Shown here in pieces: positions 16,638 to 26,016 of a stretch of 33,007 nt of DNA. The translations under genes were made by a program, and so were the position numbers. Source of the DNA: Aeromonas piscicola (GTDB taxonomy: Bacteria; Pseudomonadota; Gammaproteobacteria; Enterobacterales; Aeromonadaceae); NCBI RefSeq assembly GCF_000820005.1, contig NZ_CDBL01000038.1:1-33007 (forward strand), written 5' to 3'. How positions within the stretch are numbered: the first letter of the stretch is position 1; each line of letters begins with the position of its first letter. The notes beneath the pieces are model-generated. The model did not search any database. It was not told the origin of the DNA and saw only the letters and a list, made by a program, of their open reading frames with translations.

Positions 16638-16902
16638 AGTGAATGATGTCCAATATGGTGGGCTCGACAGTAGGATGACTCTCCCACCGGATACTTATTC
16701 CGCTCCTGATAAAGCGAACTGTCTTTATGCCAAGCAGACCAGGCACCATCAGCACCTTGAACCAGAGCGTCATCGGGGAATTCGATGGTATCGGTGGATT
16801 TCAAGACAGGTTGCATCGGCCGCGGAACTGTTTTGCAACTGATGAGCCAAGCCACTGCCAGCCTTGAAACCAATGCATTTCCAACACAGCGCCTCTTGCC
16901 CG

Positions 16903-17310
16903 CTACAATACCTCGACCTTGACCTTGATAAGCCCGGATCTTGTGCTGCCGATGCTGCTAAAGGCAGACCTGGAGAGATCGATGATCCGCCCGCGTTTAA
17001 AAGCACCGCGGTCATTGACCTTGACCACCACGCTCTTGCCGTTGGCGAGGTTGGTGACCCGCACCATGGCGCCAAAAGGCAACTCCATATGGGCGGCGCT
17101 ATTGAGATTGTTGCGATATAGCTCGCCGCTGGCGGTCTGTTTGCCGTGATAGCGGTCGGCGTAATAGGAGGCAAGCCCGGTTTCGGTATAGCCGCGCCAG
17201 CTGCCGCCGTGGCTGTCGTCATATCGGCTGCTGCAAGCTGCCAGCAACAGGCAAAGAGATAACAGCAGCCCTTTTTGTATGTATTGCATCTTTCCCTTCA
17301 TATCCGCCAT
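16903..17310 (-). CDS. Short RlpA-like DPBB lipoprotein
   Basis: The 135-residue product has a lipoprotein signal with lipobox LLAAC (C26), placing it in the envelope. The rest is a double-psi beta-barrel of the RlpA type. It includes TGLASYYADRYHGKQTASGE, the NSAAHMELPFGAMVRVTN block with the conserved histidine, and KVNDRGAFKRGRIIDLSRSAF with the conserved aspartate. RlpA proteins are septal lytic transglycosylases that act on denuded glycan strands. This form lacks the C-terminal SPOR domain, so septal targeting by that route is not expected. Starts at 17310, 17301 and 17289 are all possible; AAGGA before the first favours it. It lies downstream of mukB but beyond its terminator. Confidence 0.87.
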   Translation of the reverse strand: MADMKGKMQYIQKGLLLSLCLLLAACSSRYDDSHGGSWRGYTETGLASYYADRYHGKQTASGELYRNNLNSAAHMELPFGAMVRVTNLANGKSVVVKVNDRGAFKRGRIIDLSRSAFSSIGSTRSGLIKVKVEVL

Positions 17311-17462
17311 GCGCTTTATCCTTGATCCCCTTGCCGGTATAGCCGGTCTTGTTATCGTCGCGTAAAACGGCCAGATCGGGATGGCCAGTAAAAGGTTCAT
17401 AAACTGTCTCGCGGTTCCACACCCGAGGGCAACGCGGCTACTTTGCCATGTTTTTCAACTAA

Positions 17463-17485
17463 AACGGGAGGCCAAGCCTCCCGTT
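17463..17485 (-). terminator. Rho-independent terminator of the muk operon
   Basis: A 10-base stem AACGGGAGGC with its complement closes a 3-base loop. On the minus strand it is followed directly by a TTTT run. It lies about 45 bases after the mukB stop codon. Confidence 0.85.
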
Positions 17486-17530
17486 CATGTATTTACCCGT
17501 CATCCCATGTCCGGATGAGCCAGACGCAGG

Positions 17531-20500
17531 TCAGGCAATCAGCTTGTCGTCACTAAAGCCAAAGCCGCGCAGCCCCACCACATGCACATGTTCGTGCTTG
17601 CCCTGCACCTTGCGGATGAGCTTGTAGGTGGTGCCCTTCTCGGGGCTGATGTTCTCCGGCGCAGCGATAAGCAACTGCATATCCTGCCGCTCGCACAGCT
17701 CGAACAGGGTGGCGATGGATTTGCCATCCAGACGGGCCGCTTCGTCGAGGAACAAGAGGCGGCAGGGGGCGATGTCCTTGCCACGCAGACGGCGGGACTC
17801 CTCCTCCCAGCTGATCAGCACCATCAGCAAGATGGCCTGACCGGTACCGATCGCCTCGCCAGTGGAGAGCGCGCCGCTCTCGGCCCGCAGCCAGCCATCG
17901 GCACCGCGCTGCACCTCGATCTCCAGCTCCAGATAGTTGCGATAGTCGAGCAAGACATCGCCCATCACCTGATAGCTGCGATCCCCCTGCTCGGTTTGCG
18001 GGTTGAGGCGCTGGAACAGCTTGGCCATCGCCTCGGAGAAGCTGAGCTCCTTGTCGGCGAACAGATCGTTGTGCATGGCACTCTGATCCGCCAGTGCCGT
18101 CAAGAGGCGAGTGTGGGCCTCGCGGATATTGACGTTGAGGCGCACCCCGCGCACCAGACCGAAGGCGATGTTCTGCAAGCCCTGGTTGAGTACCCGGATG
18201 CGGTTCTGCTCCCGGCGTATGATGTTGGTGATCTTGGCCGCCACCTCGTGGGAGGAGAGCGACAGGTGGTTTTCACGCTGCTTGAGCTCGTCGGCGAGGC
18301 GCGCCAGCTCGATCTCCATCTCCTCGATGGCCTCTACCGGATCATCGGAGCGGATGATGTCGTTGCGGATGCGATCTTTCAGATATCGGTAGACCTGCAC
18401 GTAGAAGGCGACCTTCTGCTCGGTGCTGCGATTGCCTTCCGACAGACGCAGCGCATCGCGCAGGGCCTCGTCATGGGCCACGGCAACCCGCAGGGCGCCG
18501 AGGGCCTTGTCGGACATGGAGCGCAGCTCGTCGCTGTCCAAGTAAGCCAGCTCGCGCTTGTTGAGACGCTTCTCGACGTCGGTGTCCCGTGCCAGGCGCA
18601 CCACTCGCGACCAGCTCGCCTTGTGACCCACCAGGGATTTGCGAGCGCTGTAGTAATCCTTGCCCTCCAGCTTGAGGCGACCCCCTAAGGATTCAATCTC
18701 GCGCTTGGTTACCTGCAACTGGGCCTCGGCACTGGTGCGACGGGACCGGGTGCGGATGAGCAGCTCTTCGATCTCTTTCTTGTGGGCGCGGGACTTCTCT
18801 TCCATGTCGTCCGACAGCGTCAGCCCCATGGCCGCCAGCTCCTGCTCGAACTCGCTCAGGGTCTGGCGCTTGGCCGAGGCGCTGGAGTCGAGCGCGGTGC
18901 GCAGTTGCAACGCTTCTGTGTGACGCTGGGCAATCTGCTTGTGCTGCTCCCCTGCGGTGCGGGCCGCCAGCTCGGCAGCTTTAAGCTTCTCTTTGAGCCG
19001 CTCGCTCATCTCGGAGGCCTTGCCAAGCAGGTCTTGCGCATCCTGATAGGCAAAGTGCGGCAAGCGGGCCACCAGCTGATCGAGGGCATAGCAACGGCGC
19101 TTCTGCTCGGCCAGCAATTCGCTCGTCTCGTCGAACGCGGCCTGCAGGGCGGCAAGATCCTGCGGATCCTGACGCAGCACCTGCACCATGGCTTCAAGCT
19201 TCTCAAGCGCCTTGCCGTGCTTGGCGATAAAGGCTTCGGCCTGTTTCAGGGCTTCCACATCGGCGTGGGCCGCCTCGAGACGGGCCGCCAGGTCTGTCTC
19301 GGCAAACAGGTGGGCAAAGGGCAACATCCCCTGCACCAGCTGGATATGGCGAGTCAGCTGGGCGGCGGCCGCTTTGGCCTCGGCCAGCTGCTTGTCGCAC
19401 TCGGCTATGGTTCCTTGCAGCGTGCGCAGTTCGGCCTGTTTGGTCTGCACCTGACTTTCAGGGTCCGGCAGGAAGGCGATATCCAGATGCTGGCCGATAA
19501 AGTCGCGGAAGTGGCCGTAGAGGCGGTGATACTTCTGCTGCTCGAAGGCGGCCTTGGCGTAGCCCTCGATCAGATTTTCCCGCTCGAGATCGAGCTGCTC
19601 GATCCGTTTTTCCCGGGCGGCGCGACCAAACAGCGGCAGCTCGGGATAGCGGGAGAAGCGCACCTGACGCTTGCTGGTGCGCACCAGCACGGCGTCCCCC
19701 AGCTCGTCCGCTTCCACCAGATCCTCGTCAAAAGAGTCGGGGTTGCCCTGAATGAGGTAGATATCTTCCGGGCAATCTTCCAGCTTTTTCAGCCGCTCGA
19801 TGGCGCCCTCAAGGTCGAGCACCACCAGGGCGCTGCGGGCCGGGCCGTACAGTGCGGAGTAGTAAGGGGCATCGTCGATGGAGATGTCGTCATAAACATC
19901 TGAGAGCAGTACGCCCCCCACCTGCTCGGCGATGCGGGCCAGACGCGGATCGGCCTCGCCAGCCCCCAGCTGCAGGTTGCGAATTTGCAGCTCCAGCGCC
20001 TGTTTCTGCGCCGCGATGCGATTGCTCTCCTGCTCGAACTCCCGCTCCTTGTCGAGCACGGTCTGCATGCCGGAAGAAAGTTCTTCGGCAGTGGCCAAGG
20101 CCAAGCCACTCTGCTCGCGCAGCTGCTCGAGCTTTTCAAAGGATTTGAGCCAGCGCGGGGCCAGCTTGGTGAGCTCCGCAATATCGCGGCCCAGCTGGAC
20201 GCCCTGATGCTCCAGGCTGGCGCGACGCTGATTCGCCTCCGCCTGCTGCTCGGAGAGCTCCTCCTGACGGGTACGCTGAGCTTCGAGGAAGATCTCCAGC
20301 TCGTCTTGACTCGCGATCAGTTGGCCAGAGGCCTGCTGCAACTCGTCACGCAAGCGCAGCAGCGCCTGCTGGCTTTCGCTCTCTTTCTCGAGGCGAGCCA
20401 GCGCGGCGCGCAGCCCCTGCCCCTGCGCGATGCGGGCCTTGTCTTCGATATGACGCTTGAGCAGCGCCTGCGCCGTAGGCCAGGCGGCCTCGCGGGCGGT

Positions 20501-21958
20501 TTCAGGGGCAATATTCAACAGCAGCGTCAGCGCGGCCTGATGTTCGGCTACCGCCGCCTTGGCCAGTGCCAGCTGCTGCTCGGCCCCCAGCATCCGGCTG
20601 GTGAGGCTCTGTTCGGCGGTGCGGAACTGGTGCAGGGTGTCGCTCGCCTGTTCAGCGGTCAGCCCCGGCAGTTCACACTGCGCGCGGGCATTTTCCAGCG
20701 CCTGCACCGCCTGACGGTACTGGATGGCGCGGGTCTGCTGAATGTCCAGTGCCTGCTGGTAGTCGGCCAGCTGGGTCTTGAGGCTGTCTACCTCTGCCTG
20801 CGCCAGCTCCTTGCGCTCTTCCACTTCCAGCAGCTGACCGTGGATCTCCTCCACGATCGCCTGCTGCTGCTCGAGCTTGTCGACAAGCTCCGCCAGATCG
20901 GCGCGATACATATCTATCTTCTTTTGCAGAGCAACGGCGGCCATCACCTTGGCCAGGTGTTCGGCGGCAGATTCCAGCTCATCGGTCAGCAGCTTCTCGC
21001 GGTTGGTGAGCTGCTCCACCTCGTCGGCCAGATAGATGGCGCGCTGACGCTCTTCGGCCAGAATGCGGCGCTTCTCCGCCAGCTCCTGACGGGCTTTCAG
21101 AGCCAACTCGGAGAGACGGTTCTTCTCGGCGGCGTTGCGCACATAGTCGGCCGCCACATAGTGGGTGGTCTCGGTGATCAGGTTCTTGAACAGATCCCGC
21201 TGGCCTTGGGTCTCTTTGATCGCTTCCAGCGTGCGGCGGTTTTCATAGATGGCCGCCTCCATGTCCTGGAACGCCTTGCGCACGCCAGAGTTCTCCGGCA
21301 GCAGGTATTCGCGCAGGGATCGGCTGATAGAAGAAGAGATACCGCCGTAGAGGGAGGCTTCGATCAGGCGATAGAATTTGCCGCGATCTTTTTGATCTCG
21401 CAGCTTTTTCGGGGTGATACCGAACTCAAACATGAAGTTGTGATAGTCGGTCACCGTATTGAACTTGGCGACCTTCAGCGCCCCCAGCTCGGCAGCGGCC
21501 CCTTTCAGATCGGCAAAGGCACGAATACGACCCTTGCCGCCATCGAGTTTCTCCAGCAGCAGATCCGTGGGCGACAGGTTTTCTGGCACATCCACCAGGG
21601 CGAACGGGGTGATGTTGACCTTGTTGTCACGGTTTTGAATCTGCTCCAGGTGCACGCCGACCCAGATCCGTTGTTCGCGGCTGTTCATCACCTCGAGCAC
21701 AGAGTAACAGGAACCCCGTTGCAGCTTGCCGTAGAGCCCCTTGTCGCGCGAAGCACTGGAAGAACCCGCTTCCGTGGTGTTGCGAAAATGCAGCAGAGAC
21801 TGGTCAGGGATCAACGCTGCGATGAAGGCCGCCATGGTGGTGGATTTGCCCGCCCCGTTACCGCCGGAGAGCGTCGTCACCAGCTGGTCGAGATCGAAGG
21901 TGCGGGCGAAGAAGCCGTTCCAGTTGACCATGGTCAGGGATTTGAATTTGCCTCTCAC
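17531..21958 (-). CDS. mukB: Chromosome condensin ATPase subunit MukB
   Basis: MukB is the SMC-like ATPase that, with MukE and MukF, extrudes DNA loops and organises the chromosome. This copy is 1475 residues (E. coli 1486). The N-terminal head has Walker A GGNGAGKST (32-40) after NWNGFFARTFDLDQLVTTLS. A long coiled coil runs to a central hinge (around the GGVLLSDVYDDISIDDAPYY region), then a returning coil (VERRLNKRELAYLDSD). The C-terminal head has the ABC signature LSTGE (1364-1368), GTGQAILLM, and Walker B LLFLDEAARLD (D1405-E1406). The start is GTG with GGAGG seven bases before it. It lies 27 bases after mukE. Confidence 0.99.
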   Translation of the reverse strand: MRGKFKSLTMVNWNGFFARTFDLDQLVTTLSGGNGAGKSTTMAAFIAALIPDQSLLHFRNTTEAGSSSASRDKGLYGKLQRGSCYSVLEVMNSREQRIWVGVHLEQIQNRDNKVNITPFALVDVPENLSPTDLLLEKLDGGKGRIRAFADLKGAAAELGALKVAKFNTVTDYHNFMFEFGITPKKLRDQKDRGKFYRLIEASLYGGISSSISRSLREYLLPENSGVRKAFQDMEAAIYENRRTLEAIKETQGQRDLFKNLITETTHYVAADYVRNAAEKNRLSELALKARQELAEKRRILAEERQRAIYLADEVEQLTNREKLLTDELESAAEHLAKVMAAVALQKKIDMYRADLAELVDKLEQQQAIVEEIHGQLLEVEERKELAQAEVDSLKTQLADYQQALDIQQTRAIQYRQAVQALENARAQCELPGLTAEQASDTLHQFRTAEQSLTSRMLGAEQQLALAKAAVAEHQAALTLLLNIAPETAREAAWPTAQALLKRHIEDKARIAQGQGLRAALARLEKESESQQALLRLRDELQQASGQLIASQDELEIFLEAQRTRQEELSEQQAEANQRRASLEHQGVQLGRDIAELTKLAPRWLKSFEKLEQLREQSGLALATAEELSSGMQTVLDKEREFEQESNRIAAQKQALELQIRNLQLGAGEADPRLARIAEQVGGVLLSDVYDDISIDDAPYYSALYGPARSALVVLDLEGAIERLKKLEDCPEDIYLIQGNPDSFDEDLVEADELGDAVLVRTSKRQVRFSRYPELPLFGRAAREKRIEQLDLERENLIEGYAKAAFEQQKYHRLYGHFRDFIGQHLDIAFLPDPESQVQTKQAELRTLQGTIAECDKQLAEAKAAAAQLTRHIQLVQGMLPFAHLFAETDLAARLEAAHADVEALKQAEAFIAKHGKALEKLEAMVQVLRQDPQDLAALQAAFDETSELLAEQKRRCYALDQLVARLPHFAYQDAQDLLGKASEMSERLKEKLKAAELAARTAGEQHKQIAQRHTEALQLRTALDSSASAKRQTLSEFEQELAAMGLTLSDDMEEKSRAHKKEIEELLIRTRSRRTSAEAQLQVTKREIESLGGRLKLEGKDYYSARKSLVGHKASWSRVVRLARDTDVEKRLNKRELAYLDSDELRSMSDKALGALRVAVAHDEALRDALRLSEGNRSTEQKVAFYVQVYRYLKDRIRNDIIRSDDPVEAIEEMEIELARLADELKQRENHLSLSSHEVAAKITNIIRREQNRIRVLNQGLQNIAFGLVRGVRLNVNIREAHTRLLTALADQSAMHNDLFADKELSFSEAMAKLFQRLNPQTEQGDRSYQVMGDVLLDYRNYLELEIEVQRGADGWLRAESGALSTGEAIGTGQAILLMVLISWEEESRRLRGKDIAPCRLLFLDEAARLDGKSIATLFELCERQDMQLLIAAPENISPEKGTTYKLIRKVQGKHEHVHVVGLRGFGFSDDKLIA

Positions 21959-21985
21959 GACTTTGCCTCCATCTGGGCCTTGGAT

Positions 21986-22723
21986 TTAACGCGGCAGGTC
22001 ATCTTCAACCTCCAGTTCAAGCTGTTCTTCATCGAGATCCGCTTCAATGTCTTCAAACAGCGAATCGCTGCTCGGCATCTCGTCGTCGTGGAAGATGGCT
22101 TCACCTTCCTGGATCATCCGTAGCTGCACGGCGCGCGGATCTTCGTCGGAGCGCACGTCGGCGGCAAAGCGGAACACGGATTCGTTGACCCGGAATTTGT
22201 CGCTGTTGCCAAGGGCGGTGATCATGCCAAGGCGACGCAGGCGACGCATGGAGGTGCGGATCTTCTCGAGCAGCTTCTTCTTGTCCAGATCGGTACCGCC
22301 GGAGCGGCTGTTGACCATCCGCAGCAGCTGCTTCTCGTCAGCCAGGCTCAGCACCTCTTCTTGCAGCTCGCCCATGGTGAACACCCCTTCCGAGGCGAGC
22401 CGGTCCGGGCTTAAGAACAGGTAACAGAGCACCTTGCCCACCAGCATATCGAGCTCGGAGAGCACTGTGGTGCCAATGTCGGCGCTGGGGCGTGGACGCA
22501 GGTAGAAGAAGCCCTCCGGCGCCTTGATGAGTTCCACCTGATAACGGCCGTAGAAGATCTCCAGCTCGTTGTGGTACTCCACCAGCGCCGAATGCTGTTC
22601 GAAATCGTCGGCACTGATGTGACGGCCCGAACGCAAGGCGGTATCGATGCGCGGAAACAAGGGGTTGGCGATGGCCTCTGCGAGTCGCAGCGGCAAGGGA
22701 AACTCAGTATTGATCAATGACAT
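21986..22723 (-). CDS. mukE: Chromosome condensin subunit MukE
   Basis: MukE is the KITE-type winged-helix subunit that binds MukF and regulates MukB heads and DNA. The 245-residue frame starting at ATG 22723 begins [27 protein letters not shown], matching the E. coli protein (234 residues). Conserved blocks include [51 protein letters not shown], and [15 protein letters not shown]. The last 35 residues are strongly acidic, as in the orthologue. The frame is open to 22801, but that would lengthen the overlap with mukF. The real start still overlaps the mukF end by 20 bases, so coupled translation is likely. Confidence 0.97.
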   Translation of the reverse strand: MSLINTEFPLPLRLAEAIANPLFPRIDTALRSGRHISADDFEQHSALVEYHNELEIFYGRYQVELIKAPEGFFYLRPRPSADIGTTVLSELDMLVGKVLCYLFLSPDRLASEGVFTMGELQEEVLSLADEKQLLRMVNSRSGGTDLDKKKLLEKIRTSMRRLRRLGMITALGNSDKFRVNESVFRFAADVRSDEDPRAVQLRMIQEGEAIFHDDEMPSSDSLFEDIEADLDEEQLELEVEDDLPR

Positions 22724-24023
22724 AGGCCTGAACCTTGGATCCAGCTTGGTTAATGGGTTTCCATGCGGGTTGGTGGTGCAGCTCGCGCTCACCGCTGGCA
22801 TGGCCCAGGCGCACGGCCTGGTCGATCAGAAGACGCGCCACATCGAAATGGGCGTGAGCCGGGTAATCCAGCAGGTATTCGCGCAGCACATCGGCCACAT
22901 CCAGCTGATGGCCCTGCTCGGGATAGCGGGCCAGGTAGCGCTCGATGCGCTCGGCCAGCGCCTGGTTGATGTCCACCATCTCCATGTACTCCATCTCGAG
23001 GGGCACCTCGCCGGTGACCTCTTCATCGTGGATGGCAATGGTTTCATCCCGCAGCTCCAGCAGACGGGGTTCCTCGGCGATGCGCAGCTGCCAGTTATGC
23101 TGCTCGAAATTGCGAATGGAGTCGCGTAGCCGCTGGCTGAAAGCGCGGTTCTTGTCCATGTCGATGGCGTTGCGGATAAATTTGTGGACGTGGCGATCGT
23201 AACGGGACCAAAGTTCGATGCACTGCTGGCCCCAGCTGGTGATGACGTCAAGCCGTCCCTGCAGGGCATGGGTCAACTCCTCGACGTGGAACAGATCGTC
23301 GCGCCCCTGAGCCACTTCCTGAATGTTGAGCAGCCCCGCCTGCAGACGGTGGCCGGCGGCGTCCAGGGTGTCTTGCAGCTCGCGCAGGGTCTGGCCTGTC
23401 TCGTGCAACAGTTTTTCGCAACTGTGGATGGCATCGACCCAGTTCTGGGTCAGCAGGGCCGCTATCTCACTCTTGACCTGATTCTGCTGCTCGTCCATGG
23501 CGCGCTGGGTCAAGTCGATACGACCGAGCGTCTCTTCCAGCGAGAAGGTGAGCCGTGGCAGCACCTCTGCATCCCACTGCTCGCGGGTGTTGGTCTCGAG
23601 CGCCGCCTTGCGGGCGGTGTCGAGCTCGGCCGCCAGGTGTTCGAGCAGGATGGAGAGCTTGATGGAGTCGACCTGGCGCTGATCCATGAAGAAATCGACG
23701 ATCCCCATCCCCAGCCGCGACAGGCGATAGAGGCTCTCCCCCGCCACCATATCGGTGTTGAAGCGCGACAGCAGCTGCTGGCGAATGAGATCGTTGATGG
23801 CGTTGTTGGCGCGACCTGTGAGGGTCTCGTCCATCTGGCCAAAGGCGTTGCTGACATAGCCGAAGGCATCGTGCAGCGCCGCTTCCGACAAGTCCGATTC
23901 ATCTTCGGACAGGGTCTTGATTGCAATCAGAAAGGCCAGCCGGTCGGTAGGCAGGCTCAACGCCAACCCCTCCTGCCTGACCCAACCCACCATCTCGGGC
24001 AGGGTACGGGATGTACTCATCAT
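22704..24023 (-). CDS. mukF: Chromosome condensin kleisin subunit MukF
   Basis: MukF is the kleisin that bridges MukB heads and recruits MukE. The 439-residue length matches E. coli MukF (440). The N-terminal dimerising winged-helix region has [16 protein letters not shown] and [19 protein letters not shown]. The central part is helical with [12 protein letters not shown], and the C-terminal winged helix binds the MukB head ([40 protein letters not shown]). Two adjacent ATG codons (24023 and 24020) can serve as start; the ribosome site is weak, so coupling from upstream may matter. It begins about 180 bases after cmoM, with a relic of the cmoM end in between. Confidence 0.98.
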   Translation of the reverse strand: MMSTSRTLPEMVGWVRQEGLALSLPTDRLAFLIAIKTLSEDESDLSEAALHDAFGYVSNAFGQMDETLTGRANNAINDLIRQQLLSRFNTDMVAGESLYRLSRLGMGIVDFFMDQRQVDSIKLSILLEHLAAELDTARKAALETNTREQWDAEVLPRLTFSLEETLGRIDLTQRAMDEQQNQVKSEIAALLTQNWVDAIHSCEKLLHETGQTLRELQDTLDAAGHRLQAGLLNIQEVAQGRDDLFHVEELTHALQGRLDVITSWGQQCIELWSRYDRHVHKFIRNAIDMDKNRAFSQRLRDSIRNFEQHNWQLRIAEEPRLLELRDETIAIHDEEVTGEVPLEMEYMEMVDINQALAERIERYLARYPEQGHQLDVADVLREYLLDYPAHAHFDVARLLIDQAVRLGHASGERELHHQPAWKPINQAGSKVQAYVIDQY

Positions 24024-24110
24024 GACGTTGTCATCTCGTTGTTGTAATTGAGCGCGAAGGCTCGCGCACGGCTACATCCGGTAGCATCAAAAAAGTCACT
24101 TCACATCGGG

Positions 24111-24160
24111 CATTCGCTGGCAGGGTGTTACGCCATCATATGGATACATTGACCCAGGGA
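24111..24160 (-). repeat. Relic copy of the cmoM 3' end
   Basis: These 50 bases align without gaps to 24204-24253, the 3' end of cmoM, with 40 of 50 identical by hand count. Read on the minus strand, the relic encodes SLGQCIHMMA then a stop, against SLGRYIHVMAQKPAS in the intact gene. It lies between the cmoM stop codon and mukF, and has no start of its own. Confidence 0.75.
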
Positions 24161-24205
24161 CTGCAAACAAGGGAGCAGCCCCCGGTCAACCAACTCGCCG
24201 ACCCA

Positions 24206-24982
24206 TCAGCTGGCTGGTTTTTGCGCCATCACATGGATATAGCGACCCAGGGAGATAAAGGGTTCCTGGCGGCAATATTGCTGCTCCATGGCCAGCAGAT
24301 CATCGAATTTCTCGACCTGATCCTGCTTGTGGCGCATGTAGTCGTGGATGACCCGCACCCCTGTCTTGCCGATGATCTTGAGCCCCCCTCGCCCAATCCA
24401 GTCGTACACCTGCTCAGGCAACTGCGGATTGGTGGGGGTCAGGGCGGTCTGGCGCTTCTTGCGCAGGCCGAGGCGCACATAGTCGAAATTGCCCACCACC
24501 AGGCTCTGAAACAGCAGGCCATGACGGTTGTAAAAAAGCAGCGACAGTATGCCCCCTGCATTGACGAAAGGGAACAGACCGAGCAAGGTCTGGCGCGGCT
24601 CGGCGAGCCATTCCAGCACGGCGTGACAGAGCACCAGATCAAAGGTGCCGGTCACCTGGCTCTTGAGATCCTGAATGGGGCACTGGATGAGACGAATTCT
24701 GTCTTCCAGCCCCTTTTCAGCGATCTGGACCCGTGCAAGTTCAAGCATTTCGGCAGAGAGATCGCACAGCTCCACCTGATGACCCATGGCCGCCAGCTTC
24801 TGGGCAAAATAGCCAAATCCGCCCCCCGCATCGAGGATGCGCAGCGGCCGGTTGCCAAGACGAGCCAGGCAGGCTTCGATGTCGCTCCACACCACAGTGG
24901 TGCGAATGCGCCCCTTGGTGGAGTCATAAATGTTGCGAGCGAACTTGTCGGCGCGCCCGTCAAAACTCTGATCTTGCTTCAA
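24206..24982 (-). CDS. cmoM: tRNA 5-carboxymethoxyuridine methyltransferase CmoM
   Basis: CmoM (formerly SmtA) methylates cmo5U at the wobble position of tRNAs to mcmo5U using SAM. The 258-residue protein matches E. coli CmoM (261) throughout. It has FARNIYDSTKGRIR at the start, the SAM loop LDAGGGFGYFAQKLA, VELCDLSAEMLELA, FDLVLCHAVLEWLAEP, LLFYNRHGLLFQSLVVGNFDYV, and the C-terminal YCRQEPFISLGRYIHVMAQKP. The start is a TTG (24982), preceded only by a weak GAG; no better start fits. It is upstream of mukF on the same strand, the classical arrangement. Confidence 0.96.
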   Translation of the reverse strand: MKQDQSFDGRADKFARNIYDSTKGRIRTTVVWSDIEACLARLGNRPLRILDAGGGFGYFAQKLAAMGHQVELCDLSAEMLELARVQIAEKGLEDRIRLIQCPIQDLKSQVTGTFDLVLCHAVLEWLAEPRQTLLGLFPFVNAGGILSLLFYNRHGLLFQSLVVGNFDYVRLGLRKKRQTALTPTNPQLPEQVYDWIGRGGLKIIGKTGVRVIHDYMRHKQDQVEKFDDLLAMEQQYCRQEPFISLGRYIHVMAQKPAS

Positions 24983-25008
24983 GACACACTCAACTTTTGG
25001 CCGCAGGG

Positions 25009-25038
25009 TTGGGCCTGACGAAAAAAGAGGGGTATTCT
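25009..25038 (+). promoter_or_regulatory. Possible elyC promoter
   Basis: TTGGGC (25009-25014) and TATTCT (25033-25038) are spaced by 18 bases, in the 98-base gap between divergent cmoM and elyC. Found by eye. Confidence 0.35.
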
Positions 25039-25080
25039 GTCACATCCCGAATTTGCTGAAAACTCAAGGACGACATCCCA

Positions 25081-25881
25081 GTGTTTGAGATCAACCTGTT
25101 TGCCGCCAACTTGTTTGTTATCAAGAAATGGCTAGGCCAATTGCTGATGCCGCTGCCCTTTTCCCTCTCCCTGTTGCTGCTGGCGCTCTTGCTGCTCTGG
25201 TTCACCCGTTTTCAAAAAACCGGCAAGCTGCTGGCCACCTTCTCGCTGCTCATTGTGGCACTGATGGGGATGCGGCCGGTGAGCTACGAGCTGGCCCGCC
25301 CGCTGGAGCAGACCTTTCCACCCTTTGAGATAAACCAGCACCCGGATATAGCGGCCGTTGTGGTGCTGGGCAACGGCCATGTGAGCGATCCGGCGCTGCC
25401 CGAACGCGCCTGGCAGAACAATATAGCCCTCGCAAGAACCCTGGAGGGCGTACGGCTGGCAGAGGCTTACCCGCAAGCGGAGCTCATCTTCTCCGGTTAT
25501 GTGTCCGGAGATCCCCTCTCCAACGCCGAGGTCAATGCCCGCATGGCGACGAGCCTCGGCATTCCCCGCTCGCGAATGACGTTGTTTGAAAACAACAAAG
25601 ACACCCACGACGAGGCCGTCAGCATCAGCCGTTATCTCAAGGGCAAGCGAGTGGCGCTGGTCAGTTCGGCCACCCACCTGCCACGGGCCATGGCGCTCTA
25701 TCAGGGACAGGGACTCGATGCGGTGCCGGCTCCTACCGACTACACAGCCAAGCAGAGTCAGGTGGCGCAACCCCTCTACAGCTACCTGCCGAAGGGGCGT
25801 TATCTGATGTATTCCGAGGCTGCCATTCACGAATGGATTGGGGTATGGTGGGCCCGTTTGCGAGGGCAGGTTAACGATTGA
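25081..25881 (+). CDS. elyC: Envelope biogenesis factor ElyC (DUF218 family)
   Basis: ElyC is an inner-membrane DUF218 protein that in E. coli supports peptidoglycan and lipid-carrier homeostasis. The 266-residue product has two N-terminal membrane helices (about 21-40 and 48-65) around FTRFQKTGK, as in E. coli. A DUF218 domain follows: AAVVVLGNGHVSDPALPE, VRLAEAYPQAELIFSGY, NNKDTHDEAVSISRYL, and VALVSSATHLPRAMALYQG, the SxxxHxxRA motif of this fold. The start is GTG with AAGGA ten bases before it. It is divergent from cmoM. The muk-adjacent location agrees with the E. coli ycbC-smtA-muk region. Confidence 0.92.
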   Translation: MFEINLFAANLFVIKKWLGQLLMPLPFSLSLLLLALLLLWFTRFQKTGKLLATFSLLIVALMGMRPVSYELARPLEQTFPPFEINQHPDIAAVVVLGNGHVSDPALPERAWQNNIALARTLEGVRLAEAYPQAELIFSGYVSGDPLSNAEVNARMATSLGIPRSRMTLFENNKDTHDEAVSISRYLKGKRVALVSSATHLPRAMALYQGQGLDAVPAPTDYTAKQSQVAQPLYSYLPKGRYLMYSEAAIHEWIGVWWARLRGQVND

Positions 25882-25900
25882 GCAATCGAGCCTTTCATTC

Positions 25901-25914
25901 CTGATTTGGATCAG
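25901..25914. promoter_or_regulatory. FNR-like site upstream of tpiA
   Basis: CTGATTTGGATCAG contains the full core TGAT-N4-ATCA of the FNR/Anr consensus TTGAT-N4-ATCAA, inside a perfect 8-base palindrome (25898-25917). Its centre lies about 82 bases before the expected tpiA transcription start, one of the spacings used for class I activation. It could equally be a hairpin after elyC, but no T-tract follows. Confidence 0.45.
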
Positions 25915-25977
25915 GAAAGCGAAAAAAAATTACGTCATTTGCCGCCGGGTCAGCTATCTTGGGCTCGGTTCAATTCA

Positions 25978-25983
25978 TATAAT
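25978..25983 (+). promoter_or_regulatory. tpiA promoter -10 box
   Basis: A perfect TATAAT lies 33 bases before the tpiA ATG. The -35 region (TATCTT at 17 bases) is poor, which would fit a promoter helped by an activator. Confidence 0.6.
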
Positions 25984-26016
25984 GTCGCGCAATCAAATGC
26001 CTAGGAGATATACAAG

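Noticed and set aside
17582..19903. Two long plus-strand frames (17582-18688 and 18782-19903) opposite mukB
   Set aside because: Same reason: they mirror mukB codons and have no ribosome site or domain.
19985..22123. A 712-codon open frame on the plus strand opposite mukB
   Set aside because: It is an antisense shadow of a strongly conserved gene. GC-rich third codon positions leave the opposite frame open, and it shows only Leu/Gln/Gly/Arg-rich sequence without a domain.
25898..25917. The palindrome before tpiA as an elyC terminator
   Set aside because: The stem is only 8 bases and no T-tract follows on the plus strand; the FNR-core match is a better explanation, though not proven.
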